From Diadema setosum (Eukaryota > Echinodermata > Echinoidea > Diadematoida > Diadematidae): a DNA stretch of 64,000 nt. Every line of letters begins with the position of its first letter. Within the stretch, counting starts at the first letter, position 1. The translations under genes and the position numbers were made by a program. Below, piece by piece: positions 60,046 through 64,000 of this stretch. The stretch is from contig NC_092693.1 of assembly GCF_964275005.1 (NCBI RefSeq), forward strand, positions 18,171,706-18,235,705, written 5' to 3'. Under the pieces are notes generated by a model, which was not told the DNA's origin, ran no database searches, and saw only the letters and a program-made list of their open reading frames with translations.

Positions 60046-61393
60046 GTAAGTGTTGCAACTATATTACTCTTAAAATCATACAAAATAAAAGGTATTTTAT
60101 GTGATTTTGCCGTCAATAGTGATGGTCGTTTACAACGTTGAAACACTAACACATGTCAGACCCTGTGTGCAGCACAGTGTCTGGTCAGGCTACATGAGCT
60201 GTAGCTGTATTGTGTGTATAAACCAGGAGCTAAAAGTCAATGTGATGATTTAGGCAAATTTTAATGAGGTCATTTAGGAAATATAGTTCCCCAAGACTGC
60301 ATGTACATTGTACGAACACGTACAGACCCAGACAGACATTGTAACTAGGCAGATGCACGCGTGCATTTCTCAACTGACTCATTGATTTTTATAGCACCTC
60401 GTTACTGGAAAGATTGTTCACATATGGCTGACGTCAGTTTAAATTGTGCTTGCAGCATACACCACAGCACAAGAACCCACTGTCCTATTCTGTCTCAACA
60501 CAACATCAAGAGAGCACAATTTATTTTGTTCTTTTTTTTAAAGGACAAGCTGTAATTGCTGTCAAATGTGCTAACAGTGTAACAGATGACAAATGATGTT
60601 TTTACCAAATGATGCACCACGCGCTACCCCGGGGTATCGTAGTAACCCGGGGTACCACGTTGTGTAGCGCCATCTCACGTTCACTCGAGTACAACCGCAG
60701 AGTTACTGCGTTACGTATGCGCACTGTACTGACCCGTGGTACGGTGCGATACTCAGTATAGCGCTTCATGCACTGACTACACGCACTATTATAATAGCCC
60801 GCTAGCTGTGCCAAAGTTACGATCTCGTAGACGTAGTTTCGATCCTGTAATTTTGTAAGCTTTGTGCACTTTGTGCCGAACAAAATATGCATAAAAGACA
60901 ATAACATTTGATTATTTAATGTTCTTTTTTATTATTCAATTGGATTGTTTTTTCTCCAATATACATGAAATTATTATGACTGTTGAACATAGATAGCATC
61001 AGTACACAAGATAGCTATTTCATGGGGAATCAATATAAATAATAATACAGGGTGTACAAGTATCATAACAGCATGAAACAATATCAATGATACACTGTAA
61101 AATAGTTACTCATAACGTTAACAAGGGATTAATTGAGAAAACTACAGGATGAAGAGGGTTTTTTTACAAGAACAATGGCCATAATTGAATGTTGAAGAAT
61201 TAATCACACACAAAAAAATTAATTTCCCACTTTTTGGTAACCCAGGGTACAGCCCTAAAAAAAAAAAAAAATAATTCAACAAAATGGCCGATTTTTTTCT
61301 GGTACCCCAGGGTACCATTTATGTCATCAAATGTTAGTATCAACATATTCTATTATAGAAATGTGCAGAGCTCATTATGATATTTTATTGACA
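60046..61393. other. Probable PRMT7 5' intron or upstream region
   Basis: Holds a GTCAGACC...GTCTGGTC hairpin at 60155-60195 and repeated ACCCCGGGGTA / AACCCGGGGTACC / ACCCCAGGGTACC phrases near 60626-60656 and 61239-61315 that may mark a decayed inverted-repeat element. No coding exon seen. Confidence 0.4.
60155..60195 (+). repeat. Hairpin repeat, GTCAGACCCTGT family, copy 2
   Basis: GTCAGACCCTGTG and CACAGTGTCTGGTC can pair; followed by AGGCTACAT as in the copy at 27571-27621. Confidence 0.6.
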
Positions 61394-61560
61394 GCCTGCC
61401 AAGTTCACTCATATGGCTTGAGTAATTTCGCCAGTAAATGGTGAGAGGAATTTTGTCTATCTGCCTGAGGACCGCAAGACTTGCTCGTCTGCACGCAGTA
61501 TCGGACGTCACACATCATCTCCGCATGCACCAAAGACTGCTGGCATCTTCGTTCTCCAAG

Positions 61561-64000
<2,440 letters not shown>

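Overview
The window looks like nuclear DNA of a marine invertebrate deuterostome, most likely an echinoderm close to sea urchins (inference). The DNA is AT-rich. Genes are split by GT-AG introns, the proteins resemble vertebrate orthologues closely, and intergenic and intronic DNA is packed with small inverted-repeat transposons, microsatellites and C or G homopolymers. No bacterial, CRISPR, rRNA or credible tRNA features were seen.

Four protein genes can be assembled exon by exon with consistent splice phases. (1) Minus strand, 227-16030: the 5' ten coding exons of MBTPS1, the Golgi site-1 protease (S1P), with the whole catalytic tetrad in frame; the C-terminal exons lie left of the window. 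(2) Plus strand, 28484-33347: complete EMC4, a subunit of the ER membrane protein complex, in five coding exons. (3) Minus strand, 38988-57851: an unbroken seven-exon gene predicted to encode about 838 residues, with a MULE (Mutator-like) DDE transposase core and a SWIM zinc finger. It is either a MULE with host-like introns or a domesticated gene, and it is the most interesting object here. (4) Plus strand, about 61561-64000: the first three coding exons of the arginine methyltransferase PRMT7, running off the right edge.

Layout: 1-16 kb is MBTPS1, with a 3.4-kb inverted-repeat element in its second intron. 16.3-28.4 kb is intergenic, with several 0.2-1.4 kb elements, one orphan exon-like reading frame on the minus strand (24255-24326) and an exon-like reading frame on the plus strand (27348-27465). 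28.2-33.4 kb is EMC4, with an exact match to the vertebrate CTCF core just upstream. 33.4-38.7 kb is intergenic with repeats. 39-58 kb is the MULE/SWIM gene; its 9-kb first intron holds an LTR retrotransposon fossil (50684-56206) that carries three further small elements and an internal foldback, plus a 5'-truncated LINE. 58-61.5 kb is the divergent upstream space between the MULE/SWIM gene and PRMT7.

MBTPS1 and EMC4 both serve the secretory pathway (lipid and stress proteolysis in the Golgi, and membrane protein insertion in the ER) and lie head to head about 12 kb apart, but nothing in the sequence shows co-regulation. All assignments come from reading translations and recalling known protein families; no search was run.
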